Assembly (NCBI RefSeq): GCF_009017415.1
Contig: NC_092410.1
Span: 3,162,001 to 3,226,000, forward strand
Direction: 5' to 3'
DNA length: 64,000 nt
Source of the DNA: Aspergillus flavus
Lineage: Eukaryota > Ascomycota > Eurotiomycetes > Eurotiales > Aspergillaceae
Made by a program: the position numbers and the translations under genes. Positions within the stretch are counted from its first letter, which is position 1. Every line of letters starts with the position of its first letter. A model generated the notes under the pieces. The model saw nothing but the letters and a program-made list of their open reading frames with translations, was not told the DNA's origin and searched no databases. Shown piece after piece: positions 1 to 11,029 of the stretch.

Positions 1-638
1 CGATAAGCTTTGGCAGTGTCTTGCACATGTGTCGCTGGCCAGCGGTTTAACCCGTCGCCCATATATATCGATTTCATGTTCTTCCGCGCTGCGTCTATCA
101 TCATTGGAACGAAACCTTCGTCCCCTTCACCATAATTGACGGGTGGGATGCGAAGGATAGAAACACGTACTCCTTTCGAGGCAAACGACAAAGCCAATAT
201 CTCTGACGGTCCTCGGGCCAAAGCGATAGGTGAACGAGGGTTAGGATCGTGGTCATCTTCTGTTCCTAAGCGACCGGGTGGAAGCAACATCGTGCCCGAC
301 GTGATGACCAGTGGCTTATTTGATCCAACAAGAGCATTTCCAATTGCCTCAATCGCCTGCCTCTCCTCTTGGCAGGCTGCTTCGAATTCAGCCACAGTGA
401 AATCCTGGACGGTGTTTCGGAAAGCACAATGAATGACGCCTTCTGATGCGGCAGCTCCTTTTCTCAGACTTTCAAGGTCCCCCAGGTTGCCATGATATAC
501 GTCGGCACCTAGGTTGGCCAGAAGCTTCGCACCTTTCTCGGAACGAGTCAGGGCCAGGACGCTATGTCCTTTCCCGATCAGTTCTTCAACGACAGCTTTG
601 CCGATGAAGCCGGTACCTCCGGTAACGAAAACACGCAT
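1..638 (-). CDS. NAD(P)-dependent extended SDR / epimerase-like protein (3' end cut by window edge)
   Basis: The minus-strand frame stays open from the ATG at 638 to base 1, about 212 codons, and its C-terminus lies outside the window. The N-terminus carries the Rossmann signature TGGTGFIG at about residues 6-13. A Leu-rich nucleotide-binding half follows, with ITSGTML near residue 115 in the usual Ser region of extended or atypical SDRs. The family (NAD-dependent epimerase/dehydratase, 3-beta-HSD-like) oxidises or reduces sugar, steroid or secondary-metabolite substrates; the substrate cannot be told here. No signal peptide or membrane segment is visible, so it is probably cytosolic. No intron is needed. 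It is transcribed away from the Zn2Cys6 factor, across about 2 kb of noncoding DNA, so membership in the nitrilase cluster is only possible. Confidence 0.85.
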   Translation of the reverse strand, partial: MRVFVTGGTGFIGKAVVEELIGKGHSVLALTRSEKGAKLLANLGADVYHGNLGDLESLRKGAAASEGVIHCAFRNTVQDFTVAEFEAACQEERQAIEAIGNALVGSNKPLVITSGTMLLPPGRLGTEDDHDPNPRSPIALARGPSEILALSFASKGVRVSILRIPPVNYGEGDEGFVPMMIDAARKNMKSIYMGDGLNRWPATHVQDTAKAY

Positions 639-1959
639 TTTGGTTGCTCAAAGTGATGAAGATGGCTTGGTATACAGAAAGGGGAGATTATGTAGAGACC
701 ATGAGGAATTCTAGGGAATCTAACAAGATCTTTATACTAAACGTAAGAAATCCTACAGCTTAGTCATTTGATTACTTCCAGACACTGTTATTCGAGGAAG
801 AATCCTTACTCGGTCTCTTCCTCATTTCTTAATAGTTATCTCCGGATATAACTCCGATCGGATTTTGGATCACATACCGAACCAAACCAAGTACTTGTGC
901 TTACGATCAGGCCCCAGCACTTTTCCCTTCCGAGTGGGGAAGTGCGGCCAGTCACAACCACCGGTGCGTATTTCGGAAAAATAGTCTGAGAGATGGTATT
1001 ATCAACTTATTGAACGCTAGTAAGAGGGCTAGTCTTTTACGACTCACCAGCTGACGATCTGTACCGTGCACCATAACCCATGGCAGGGTTTAACGAATGA
1101 GGTAATTCGCCGGGCCATATATTATTTCCACAGAAAGTTTGCATTTGGCTCCTCTAGAGTCAGGCGCCATCTCAATGAAAGAAAAGGCTGTATTCAAGGT
1201 GTATAGAATAGTAAATCCCCGGGTTCCGGGCTGAGCCCAATATCCTGACGTAGTTGTCTTCTCTCAATGTCCCTCATGTCGATCTGTCTTACTAGCACAA
1301 TCCTTTCCAGTAACCACAGGGGTCATACATGTTGGTTGTGTAGAGATGGATGTAATGAAAAAAAAAAAAAATATCGTTAATATCTGTTTAACGCAGCAGA
1401 GAAGAACACGCTCAGCAATTTCAACGGGGGACTACAAAAAGCGTAAGAGCATACCTATCAAGGGAGCAGGGTCCGTATACTTATACACCCTACAGCAAGG
1501 TGTATATGCCTTTTTACATGACTGGCGGGGAAGTTTACTCTTCGCCCGCTATTTGTGCTTTACGGAGTGGCGTAGGCACTAAATCTGCATAATCACGGCT
1601 TCAGACACGACTGACGTCACCAATAGTATAAATATTGTTGTTATTCATTAGTAGCTTACCTATATTATCTATTTTATCTAGAAAAGCTCGAATAGCGATA
1701 TATTTCTTATGAATATTACAGATCTAGCCCATTGTATATTCATCCCAGAAAGGCATTATATTAAGCGGAGCTATGGTAAAGCTAGGGAACTGGATAAGAA
1801 TTTGGATATAAGGTCGGCTCACACTTAAGTTCGCTCATGAAAATATTTGCTGGGTGCATAAAGAGGATGGATTGAAAAATCAAAGTCCGAATGTAGTTCC
1901 CCGCAACTCAGCCTTGTGTCTTCTCCTTAAATACACAAATGAAGATACGCCACGTCACT
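639..1959. other. Intergenic, no supported gene
   Basis: Noncoding sequence between the SDR gene and an AT-rich block. It holds only short open frames with no recognisable motif and an A-run near 1357. The proximal part should contain the SDR promoter. Confidence 0.6.
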
Positions 1960-2445
1960 GCATTAGCTATTTTAATATATATTATTGATCTCTTTTTTTT
2001 AAAGCTTTCTTTCCCGTGAATAAAAAGTTTAAACTAATATTAAATATTAATAATAAGTTCTAAGATTTTTTTTATTAGATTAAATAATTTTCTAGATTTT
2101 TTTTTAACTGGCCGGGCTTATAATCTAATAAATCCTTATAAAATAGACATCATTGATTCTTTAGAAAAGAGATTCTAACTATTTAGCTATCTAATAAAGG
2201 AACGCATCGGCGCTAGGCCTAATTAGAATCCCGCGGTCAATGTATTATATATAGTTAATAAATATAATAGTCTTTTGCCTTTAAAAAGCTGGAATAATAG
2301 TAATTAATAACCTAGAATAAATATTAATAATTAGAGTAAATACTTTATATTTAACTATTATTAACTCAGATCATACAGTTATACAGTTTTTAAGTCCTTT
2401 TTATATAATATTCTATATTAATAGAGACAGCAATACAGTATATTA
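1960..2445. other. AT-rich, TpA-rich block
   Basis: About 480 bp of strongly AT-rich DNA with many TTAATA and ATTAAT words and T-runs, sharply unlike the balanced composition of the genes around it. No coding frame is visible. The composition fits a repeat decayed by repeat-induced point mutation (RIP), but no terminal repeats or transposase remnant could be recognised, so its origin is inference. Confidence 0.55.
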
Positions 2446-2619
2446 CTAGGCGGTAGATAGACTTGGTGAGGAGAGCCGTTATTGCGAAGTGGCCACTCCG
2501 ATCCTCCGTACCCAGACTCGGAAGTGCCCCGCAACCGTTTCCTACCACGCCTATGCATCGCTATCAGGAGCCTCTGAAGCTGAATCTCACCCAGGATTCC
2601 AGGTTAACACTGATGGCCT

Positions 2620-4964
2620 ATGGAACTGCAAAGCAGCAAGACAATGCAGTCATATTCCCGCGTTTCTGTTGCGTGTGAGGCCTGTCGGAAACGGAAGCGC
2701 AAGGTAAGCTCTCATGGTAGGAGCGAAAGAGCCTAAAGATTGAACAACTTCACCCCTAGTGCGATGGCTTACGCCCAACCTGCTCCTACTGCCTAGAACG
2801 AAACAGGATCTGTGAGTATACGGTGGAGAAGCGTGTGAAGTCAGTATCTACCCTTAGCAAACTTGAATGATGCTAATCTGCAGCAGGCGCAGAGTGGATC
2901 CGGACTATGTGCGGACGCTGGAAGACGAGATTGCAATACTAAAGCAGGAACTGGCACAGGCACCCTTCTCCAGGCGGACCATATTGGACGATGATATGGT
3001 TCATGCTCAGGGGGAGCCGAAGCGAAGCAGTGAAGAAGATGGCGCTGTTGCCATCCAGGATAGCATGACCACGGCGATCGAGGATGTAAGCGCCCTGATA
3101 TGGCGCATGAGCCTTGATAACAACGGCGATGCATCCTTTATCGGGCCATCGGGCAACTTCTGTTTTCCCGTCACTCACTGGGACGCTGCAGACTTTCGGG
3201 AGAAGAGAAAGGCTGTGGCCACGCCAACGGCGTCCACATCGGGAGCACCGCATATACCAGCCCCCTGGCCGGATCCGATTAATATACTGGGGATTACCAA
3301 CTATCTGCTTGATGTGTTCGCAAACTTGATCAACCCCATTCAGCAATTTGTCGACAGCGAAACCCTCGACCAACTCCGTGGCGATGATCTGAGTCACGGC
3401 CTACGACTGGTCAAAACCGCTGCGTTGGCCGCTGCAGCTCTGGTTGCGGATGACCCGCAGAGCAAGGCAATTGGTGATGAGGCAGCCGCTGCATTTGACA
3501 AGACAGCACTACAGCTCTGTCGAGAGTTGCCAGAAATCTCGACGATCCAGTCTCTCTCCATCATGTCGTGGAGAGAGCTAGGCTTGGAGCAACATAATAT
3601 GGCCTGGATGTATAACTGTGAGTTACAATGGATATGCAAGGAGTAGCTCCAGGTACCAGGTTCTGACTTCTACGGCAAAGCAATGTGTGCCAGTCTAGTT
3701 CTGCACCTAGGCCTACCAGTCATCATAACCCCAGACAGAGGACCCGCCAGTCGAGCGCCTGGTGAGCTCTCCGCGGAGTCAAGAACTCGTGATTCACGGT
3801 TGAGGACTCTTTGGTCTTCTGTTTTGATGGACCGGTGCGTCAAGCTCATGATATTACCTGTCCGACCGGGCAGTGCCAACTGAACATATGCAACAGAATT
3901 GCAACCTCTCTCCTCGGCAGGAACTGTCTGCTCCCGTGGAAAAGGATCAAGTGTCCCTCCTTCCTTAGTGCGGTCGGTCCTTCGCCGTCTCTGGACGAGC
4001 TGGCATTCGACTACCAATGCCGCCTGTGGTTCATCCATGACCAGTACATGGACAAAATGTACGCCCACCCCTTGATCTATCCAAGCGAACTCCTCCACTA
4101 AAGCCCCACAGTTACTCGTTTGATTTCTCCGAGCTCAGCAGCACCGAGAGATCCCGCCTCCTCCTCGACGCGCGCGACCAGCTCCTCTCCTTCTATCGGC
4201 AGATCCACCCTTCCCTCCAGCTGTCACGCACTAGCATCACCACGGAGACTCCTACTCCTGCTATTATCTATCTCCACATCTCCTACCACATGTCCTTCAT
4301 CCTCATCCACCGCCCTTACCTCAAAGTCGCCGTCCGAAACAGCCCGACTATCTACCGTCTGGCCCTCCGCTCCGTTACCACCGCTGCTGCATCCATCGTC
4401 CGTCTCCTGCGTATCCACGCCAATATTCTTCCGCTGTCCTTGGCCCCACCTTTTATCGTGCATAGCGTGCTCACGGCCGCCGTGACGCATCTGTGTAACG
4501 CGACTAGCACGCACAATACCTTGCGTAGCCAATCGATTGCCCACTTCCGCGTGTGTTTCCGTGCGCTTCTAGTGATGCAGAGTAGGTGGGTTAAGGCGAC
4601 GCGCGCCATCAGGCTGTTGCGGGGGCTTGCGCACAGGTGGCGGGTTATGGGAGCCTTGCCGTTGCAATATGGATTCGAGGCTGGTGGAGGTGGGGAGGCC
4701 GAGGAGACCGGGTGGCAGCAGGCAGAGGCAGAGGCAGAGGAGGGGGAGAGGGAAGTGGAGAGGGAAAATGAAGATGAGGAGAGAGAGGAGGATGGGAGGA
4801 TCGTAGATACGGAGGAAAACTGGCCATTGGCGGCGGAAGCAGATGCAGCTAATTCCAATTTCGATGGCGACGAAATGGAGATGTTTGACAGCATCCGCCC
4901 GGAGACCTTTGTCTTTGATACGGAGTACCGGCAGTGGGAGTTGTCTATGGGGTTGGAACTCTGA
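2620..4964 (+). CDS. Zn2Cys6 fungal-type transcription factor with fungal_trans region; possibly frame-damaged
   Basis: Exon 1 (2620-2703) and exon 2 (from 2760) join across a 56-bp intron to complete a Zn2Cys6 cluster (CEACRKRKRKCDG, then CSYCLERNRIC). A second intron, about 2816-2883, leads into RRVDPDYVRTLEDEIAIL, the usual linker and dimerisation coiled coil. The fungal-specific TF domain follows: a block near SWRELGLEQHNMAWMYN, then RTLWSSVLMDR, then YHMSFILIHRPYL near 4285-4330. The C-terminus is rich in Glu and ends at 4964. The start at 2620 is the first ATG after an in-frame TGA. A 42-bp intron (3618-3659) is plausible. Between about 3865 and 4100 the family-like reading moves from one frame to a second and then a third. 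This means unmodelled introns or two frameshifts, so the protein may be defective. It converges with nitrilase 1 and is the natural candidate regulator of the cluster. Confidence 0.65.
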
Positions 4965-5036
4965 TTCTTGCATCAAACTGATAGTAATTGAAATTTCCCC
5001 ACCGGAACGAAGTCATCAAAACTAGACAGTTACTTC

Positions 5037-6209
5037 TCACAGAACCTCGACTCGGTCTTCTCTCCTTTCCTCGGCGTCCTCCTTCACATGCCTCCTATCG
5101 CAAGATCCCACGCCCAACCACAGCAGATCCGGCCGGCTGTAGTGGCCCAGAACGTCCACAAAGGCCTTGGACTTGTAAATATCATGCATTTCTAGATCGG
5201 CATAGATAATACCCTCCTCGGTCGGCAGCAGAGGCTTGGAAAGAAGCCGGCCGTCGGGGCCAAAGATAGCCGAGCTTCCACCACCAGGCATGTTCATTAT
5301 CGCGCCTGTGGCGGTACGCATCTTTTCGACGCCCTCTTGGCTGATGACCGCCGTCGTGTGGAGGACAAATGAGGATGATTCAATGGCGTAGGTACGTGCG
5401 AGCGCAATAGTTCCTAGACACAAATTCATTCTGTCAATTCCAACTCAGCCTGAGCAAGGTGGTGAGAAAGACATACCATCCCTCGACATAGAGAACAGAC
5501 TCTCATCCTCCGGCCCGCCCCACTCAAACAATGGCGGCCACGCCGCGACGTGGATCGCTTCTCGTTGCGCGCATGTATGATACTTTAGCAAGGGCTGGAT
5601 ATGCTCCCAGCACGACAAGGCGCCCACTCGTCCAACGGCAGTCTCCACGACACTGTCGAGGCAGTCGGCGAATGCGTCCCCAAAGATGGTGCGCTCCATG
5701 TGTGTGGCTTTGATCTTCTTGCGGGTGGTGAGGATGGATCCCGTATTCGAGATGATCGCTTGGGAGATGTAGAGGCTGTTGTGGATGTTCTCGGAGAAGC
5801 CGAGGACGACGATGACGTTGTTTTCGTTGGCGGATTTGCAGATTTGAGTCATTTCGGGGGATGAAACCGTCAACGAGTTCTGAATGTAGCGTGAGTGTAG
5901 CTCCTGGTCGACGGGGCGTGTCCTGTTTCCAGTGGATCAATCTTTGTCAGTACCAGTGAGATATCCAACAATGATTGTACATGGGCCCAAGAAAGGCTTC
6001 AAGAGGGGGTCAAAACCCTACCAGATCCAAGCTGGATAGCCCGGAATCCAACATTCGGGGAAGGACACCAGCTGGGCGCCCTTGGAGGCGGCCTCAGCGA
6101 TGAGGCTGCATGTCTTGTCGACGGTTGCTTTGAGGTCGAGCCAAACGGGCTCGGCCTGGGTCACGGCAACACGGACTTGGGACGGCTGTGGGGTAGTCAT
6201 CTTGAACAC
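5037..6209 (-). CDS. Nitrilase (cytosolic; CN-hydrolase family)
   Basis: Three exons on the minus strand, 6209-6022, 5922-5477 and 5413-5037, give 336 residues, the normal size for a fungal nitrilase; phases close exactly. The catalytic triad is visible: Glu52 in [10 protein letters not shown], Lys134 in [10 protein letters not shown] and Cys167 in [12 protein letters not shown]. Nitrilases hydrolyse organic nitriles to a carboxylic acid plus ammonia. The Trp after the Cys and the KxTHxER context resemble the aliphatic nitrilase/cyanide hydratase branch, but the substrate cannot be fixed. No signal peptide is seen, so it should act in the cytosol. The ATG at 6209 is used; a second ATG three codons on (MTTPQPS) is equally likely. 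The promoter contains the CGG palindrome at 6437. The gene converges with the Zn2Cys6 factor and lies tandem to the MFS gene. Confidence 0.93.
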
Positions 6210-6436
6210 TCGAAGGTATGTAGTATCTGGTAAGGAGAAGGGTAAGGGTCGTTGCTGAACGGGATCAACTCCATATAAGGCACCACCCCATGAAGCAACG
6301 ACGAACTGGTAATAGTTGTAACAGCCCCACCCCGCTTTCGGGAGGGTTGGTCTGCTTTATCTTAACGTAATTTCCGAAGCAATTTAATCTACTATCTATT
6401 CATACTATGATCAATCCCTCCACACTGTGGACTTGA

Positions 6437-6467
6437 TCACGGCGGATGCGAAGGTTCCGCCGCTAAT
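6437..6467. promoter_or_regulatory. CGG inverted-repeat site in the nitrilase-1 promoter (copy 1)
   Basis: The site reads TCACGGCGG, an 11-nt spacer, then CCGCCGCTAAT. The core CGGCGG-N11-CCGCCG is an everted/inverted CGG arrangement typical of Zn2Cys6 dimer targets. It lies about 230 bp upstream of the nitrilase-1 ATG. Both arms and the spacer length are identical to the site at 8586, while the spacer sequence differs. Confidence 0.6.
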
Positions 6468-6689
6468 CCCTATGGGATCGTTCTGTTTAGAGTCTCAACC
6501 AGAAGTGGCGATTACCGAGAGTGGAGTTGGCGGGCGTATTCCGTCGAAGGGTACGCTCGTAGGAAAAAAGAACCTCCTTCAGTGCATTGAGAAGGGAGGC
6601 GAGTTCGTTTAGACACAGAATATTACTGATTAATGTCAGGACTCGGAGCAGCCGTCTTCCGGCAGCATTCCCAGGTCAACAGATCAAGC

Positions 6690-6707
6690 GGTACGGTACG
6701 GTACGGT
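6690..6707. repeat. Short GGTAC tandem repeat
   Basis: Three full GGTAC units and a partial fourth lie in the spacer just downstream of the MFS gene's stop. No function is inferred. Confidence 0.7.
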
Positions 6708-6790
6708 AACAGCTCTCATGCTCTCCGTGCAATTACACCGACCAACAAAATGTAATGTCACACATACTTGCTTCAATTACCTGCCCATAA

Positions 6791-8334
6791 TTACATACGG
6801 ATATTCCTGCGTCGAAGCAAATCCCGCCCATCTGCCCATGCCCGGATCTGTTTGCCCCAAATGAAGAGCGGAATATTCGTGAGCATCACGGCCACACTCA
6901 CAGCGCCAAATGTCGAAAAGAAAATCAAGGTCCCCCTCTTTACCACAAAATCATTAAAGACAAATGATAGCCCGAATGCAAACGCACTTTTGGCAACCAT
7001 CGCCAACCCAAAACAATCTCCTGCCCGCTGCCCGCAAGCATCGTTGGTATAGGCCACGATTCCTGTACATCCCATACCCACGGCAAAATTCAAAATTGCC
7101 ATGAACACGCCACATACCACAGCAGATAGCCCATACTGCGTCGCAGCACCCAGCCCAAAGGCACCCACTATGATAGCCAGAGTCGCAGGAAGCATGACCG
7201 GTAGACGGAACTCGGGCTCGTATATTCCGGCATTCTTGCCAGCCATGGACTTGCTGCTGAGATCGCACAGAAACCCACCAATCACAGTACCCAGCGCTGA
7301 GCCTATCAAAGGCCCAATGCCGGTAAGGCTACCGACGGCTACGGTGGACATGTTGTAGGGTGGTGCAGTAAAGATTTGTGATGCGACGGCGCCGAGGAGG
7401 ATCGTCCAGGTAAAGGTCATAGACCACATGATGCTACCCCAGATGACGATAGGGTCGATCACGATGGCAAGGGGCTCGATGAAGACGAAAAAGGAGTTAT
7501 GGCGTTGGACGGGGATCGATTCGATGCTGGCACTGGTCACAACCGGCCGGCCACCCTTTTCTTCGGTGTCAAGCTCTGGGTGATCTAAGGTGTGGTCGTC
7601 CGAAGACGTTTCTAGGTTGCATGTGGTAGGTCGACTGCCAGAGATCTCACGACGAAATGTAGTTTCGGGGAAGAAGAAGATCACGGCTGCAAGGAGGACG
7701 CCAAATTGGATGGCCTGGAGCCAGAAGGCCCAGCGCCAGGAGAGCGCTGAAATCACGGTACCGCTGATGATGGGCGTGAGGTTGACTGAAACAATAACAG
7801 CGAAGTTCCACAGGCCAACGCGCCAGCCGCGCTCGTCCACGTTGTAGATATCATTAATGGAAGCTGTACCAGCGAGGGCGAAGAAGCCACCCATACCCAA
7901 CCCTAACTAGTTAGCATCCAGGAAGCCACGAAGATGAATGTTCGGAGCTTACCTTGAAACACACGCGATGCAAGCAGCGAGGTGTAAGACTTCGATGCTG
8001 CACCCCAGCAGCATGCGGCGAGCACCAAAATCGTCGTAAAGAGGTAAACCGATCGCTTGCCGAAGCACCGAGCAGAGCAAGAACAAACGTAGGCGCTGAG
8101 CCCTAGAGCCATGACCAGGCTTCCGTTAAGCAATGTGATACTAGTCAGGCTCACTTGGAGATCTGCGGCCAAGGAAACAAAGGCTGGAACTAGAAGCGGG
8201 CCTAGAGAGCCGGTCGCGCAGGATCCAAAGATGATAGTCGCGAATAAAAGCTCTTTTCGCAAATGACTCCATGTTAGCGGGTCTGTGGAGGACACTGGAG
8301 GTCCGAATAGTAGCTGGTGCTTCTCGGAAAACAT
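6791..8334 (-). CDS. MFS transporter (DHA1-like drug:H+ antiporter type)
   Basis: Two exons, 8334-7953 and 7902-6791, separated by a 49-50-bp intron ending CTAACTAGTTAG, give 497 residues. The protein is strongly hydrophobic with alternating membrane segments. The N-terminus has a DPLTWSHLRKELLF lead-in typical of fungal DHA1 proteins. Then come GSLVMALG..YVCSC, the RVFQG motif at the splice junction, and a central hydrophilic loop near ETTFRREISGS..SSDDHTLDHPELDTEEKGG dividing the two halves. It should be a 12-TM plasma-membrane exporter or importer; the substrate is unknown. Lying between two nitrilase genes suggests a nitrile or its acid product. A TATATAA-like element lies about 100 bp upstream, and two GC palindromes (8471, 8586) lie in the promoter shared with nitrilase 2. 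Confidence 0.9.
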
Positions 8335-8470
8335 TGTGATTGAGGGGCGATATTTGTGAACACAAGAAATACATACGGACGGGTGCGATGCCTGGATCTA
8401 AATAAATGCCAGTAGATTTAAGCTTATACGCATTATATAGGTCGAGAAGCAACCGAGGGAACATTGGTTA

Positions 8471-8485
8471 CGGCGGAGTGCCGCC
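8471..8485. promoter_or_regulatory. CGGCGG-N4-CCGCC palindrome
   Basis: CGGCGG, the 4-nt spacer AGTG, then CCGCC, in the divergent MFS/nitrilase-2 promoter. The half-sites match those of the two 31-bp sites but the spacing is much shorter, so it may be a variant site or chance. Confidence 0.4.
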
Positions 8486-8585
8486 TCCTGCAAGTTTGCT
8501 GTCTGTCATTCGATTAGTGCCTAGATAACTGCGATATAGGGCATGCAGTGTCATTAGTATGGCAATCGCGGGATCTGGTCAGCTA

Positions 8586-8616
8586 TCACGGCGGCAATTG
8601 TATCTCCGCCGCTAAT
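8586..8616. promoter_or_regulatory. CGG inverted-repeat site in the MFS/nitrilase-2 promoter (copy 2)
   Basis: TCACGGCGG, 11-nt spacer, CCGCCGCTAAT: both arms are identical to the site at 6437. It lies about 250 bp upstream of the MFS ATG and about 450 bp upstream of the nitrilase-2 ATG, so it could serve both genes. Confidence 0.6.
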
Positions 8617-9062
8617 GAACCGCAGCCCCACAATAAGGCTTTCCCCATTAGACTTCCTAGCCAGAGGCTGTGTGGGTTATTCTGAAAGTGGACCGCACTC
8701 AGAAAATCCGCTAGATCTTCGCATTCTTCATACTTCCGATCAAAACTGGTTAGTCAGTGCCTCGTATCTAGTTTGCTAGTTGACGTCCCAGATAGGGTTG
8801 TATTATTAGTCATCGACATCCATATCTCTCTGTAGCAGCAGTATCTCGGTCTTATCTGAATCTGTAGGCCTGTCAAAGTCAATCACGCATCGGGAATTGG
8901 TGGAACACGACCAAATCCCGGTCCTAGTGCATTCAGGTATAGACATGAGCGAGAACTACTAAAGAGCTTCATCTGCCGCCATATTTACTGTCTCGTACAC
9001 CTGGTATTCACACAAACAAAGATAGTTCCCGTCGTTCGACGTATCGGGTAATTTCTTGTTCA

Positions 9063-10438
9063 ATGAAGCATTTCATGCATATAGGCTTCGCGGCCAGCCT
9101 GTTAACCGTATGCTGGGCCTCCTCAAGTTACCATGGAATGGGCAACGCCATGGTCCGTCGAGCAAACGAGTTAACAAGGAAGGGCAATAACAACCAGACA
9201 GTACACGAGATTGTCGCCAAATGGGATCTGGAAAATCTTACTATTGCTGCTGTCCGGGAAGCACCTGTTAACTGGCCTCTTCCAATGCTGAACAAGGACT
9301 GGGATGGGGTCACCCTTGACTTGAACGCCACTGTCGACTTGGGCATTAGTCTGATCAAAAAGGCCTCTGAAAACCAGGCACGTGTGATTGGATTTCCTGA
9401 GGTTTGGTTTCCCGGTTATCCTAAGGTGAGCTGATTCTCCCTTGTCATTGGTATACTCCTACTGCAATCATGAAATTATTTGAGGAATTGAAAGTTGACT
9501 TGAAAATTATCACTAGGGGATTCTTAACTCCGAAAATCCTAATCCTTGGTTTGAATACCATGTCAGGGACTATATCGAGAATTCCCTAGTGATTGGAAGC
9601 GATAACTGGAATAAGCTTGTACAAGCGGCGGTCGACAACGAGATCTATGTTGTAGGTGGACAAATGTTGACTCGTCGAATTTTGCCCTCCTAACGTACTT
9701 TCAGGGACTGTCCTTCTCCGAAAGGGACGCCGCCCATTTGTACATGGCGCAGGCCTTAATATCCCCCGATGGCGAGATCCTCATCCACAGACATAAGCTT
9801 AGACCTTCAGCGCAGGAGAGAGACCTGTGGTCCGACGGCACAGTGGATCAAATATACGCTGTCAGTACTCCCATCGGTCGAATTGGCATGCTTTCCTGTG
9901 GCGAGCACACAGCCCCCGAAGCGACCTTCATCATGCAATCCCAGACTGAGGATATCCACATCGGATCCTGGCCGTGAGTTCTTCCCGTCCATCTTGACGC
10001 TGTACCCCAGTATTGAAGAGACCTTTGTCCTGATATTCAATTTTGGGTTAAAGTTTGGTTCCGGACTTCGGCAATGCCTCTCTCACATATGAGTCCGCGG
10101 AAGTCATCACCGCACTGGGTCGTGTATACGCTATTCTCGGTAACACAGTCGTCCTTCAAGCGGCTATCGGTACGGCAACCCTCTTCCCCGCTGGATCGTC
10201 GGCTGTCTGGTCACAGACCGTCGCCAATGTCTCTTTCACCGACCAACCGCTTGTCTACCGGTCTTTTAATGCCAGTGCATTCTCGAGTACGACATACAAC
10301 ACTGAGGGTGAAGTTTCTTGGGGAACGCTGCAGGCTATTAATCAGGGATTCAGGCAGTATATTCCGCAGAAAACGGGGGAGTATGTGGCTTGGCACCAGA
10401 ATCTGCTCACAGATTTATATAATGAGTCAAAGGTTTGA
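9063..10438 (+). CDS. Secreted nitrilase (CN-hydrolase family with signal peptide)
   Basis: Four exons, 9063-9425, 9517-9651, 9705-9973 and 10054-10438, give 383 residues with exact phases. The N-terminus is a convincing secretion signal (MKHFMHIGFAASLLTVCWAS), and several Asn-X-Ser/Thr sequons follow, as in an exported glycoprotein. The CN-hydrolase triad is present: Glu113 in FPEVWFPGYP, Lys197 in HRHKLRPSAQERDLWSDG and Cys231 in MLSCGEHTAPE. The linker between the signal and the catalytic domain is about 40 residues longer than in nitrilase 1. It should hydrolyse nitriles outside the cell or in the secretory path to acid and ammonia. It is divergent from the MFS gene and shares its promoter. 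The Cys-Gly-Glu context differs from the Cys-Trp-Glu of nitrilase 1, so the two are distant paralogues rather than recent duplicates. Confidence 0.9.
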
Positions 10439-11029
10439 GGTAATCGCGGGGGTTGGATGATATTGTTAACCGCTGTTGGTTGCTTTACTTGACTCTGCCT
10501 TTCTTCACCGTCTTTGACCCTAGAGTGTTTGTCCGATCTAGGTGCGTTTGCAGGAGGCTCGTGGAGGAGGGATTGGTCCTTGTTGTTGTTCCTTACTATG
10601 GATATCATCGATAAGAACTCTGCGGCTAATTCTTTCCCGGAAGTCGGATTTTGAGGCTAGGGTCTGTAATTTAAAAATTGAGGATTGCTGGTGTACGATA
10701 ATCAGGGCGAGCGATCAGATAAATTTAACTAGAAGCGGATAGCTGTTATCTGCTAGCCGTAACATGTATATAACTAGCTCTTGCTTTTTTTGCAGGGTAA
10801 GATCACCGGACCACGCTGCAGTGGCGCGGTCTTTGCGGTCCTTTCCTAGGTCTAGTCTGTAGGATTTCTATAGAGAAGCAGGGATTAGATAGGCTATATA
10901 TATTATATATAGACTGTGTAGAAAACTGTATAGCTGTACATTTAGAGTGCACCGTACTCCGTTCACAAGCACCCATAGAGTGCGGGGACCATTAAGACAG
11001 GCAGGGTGATCAAACACAACAACCGTGGA
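10439..11029. other. Intergenic, AT-rich, no supported gene
   Basis: Downstream of nitrilase 2. It contains a TATA-repeat tract near 10892-10912 and no plausible coding frame. Confidence 0.6.
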
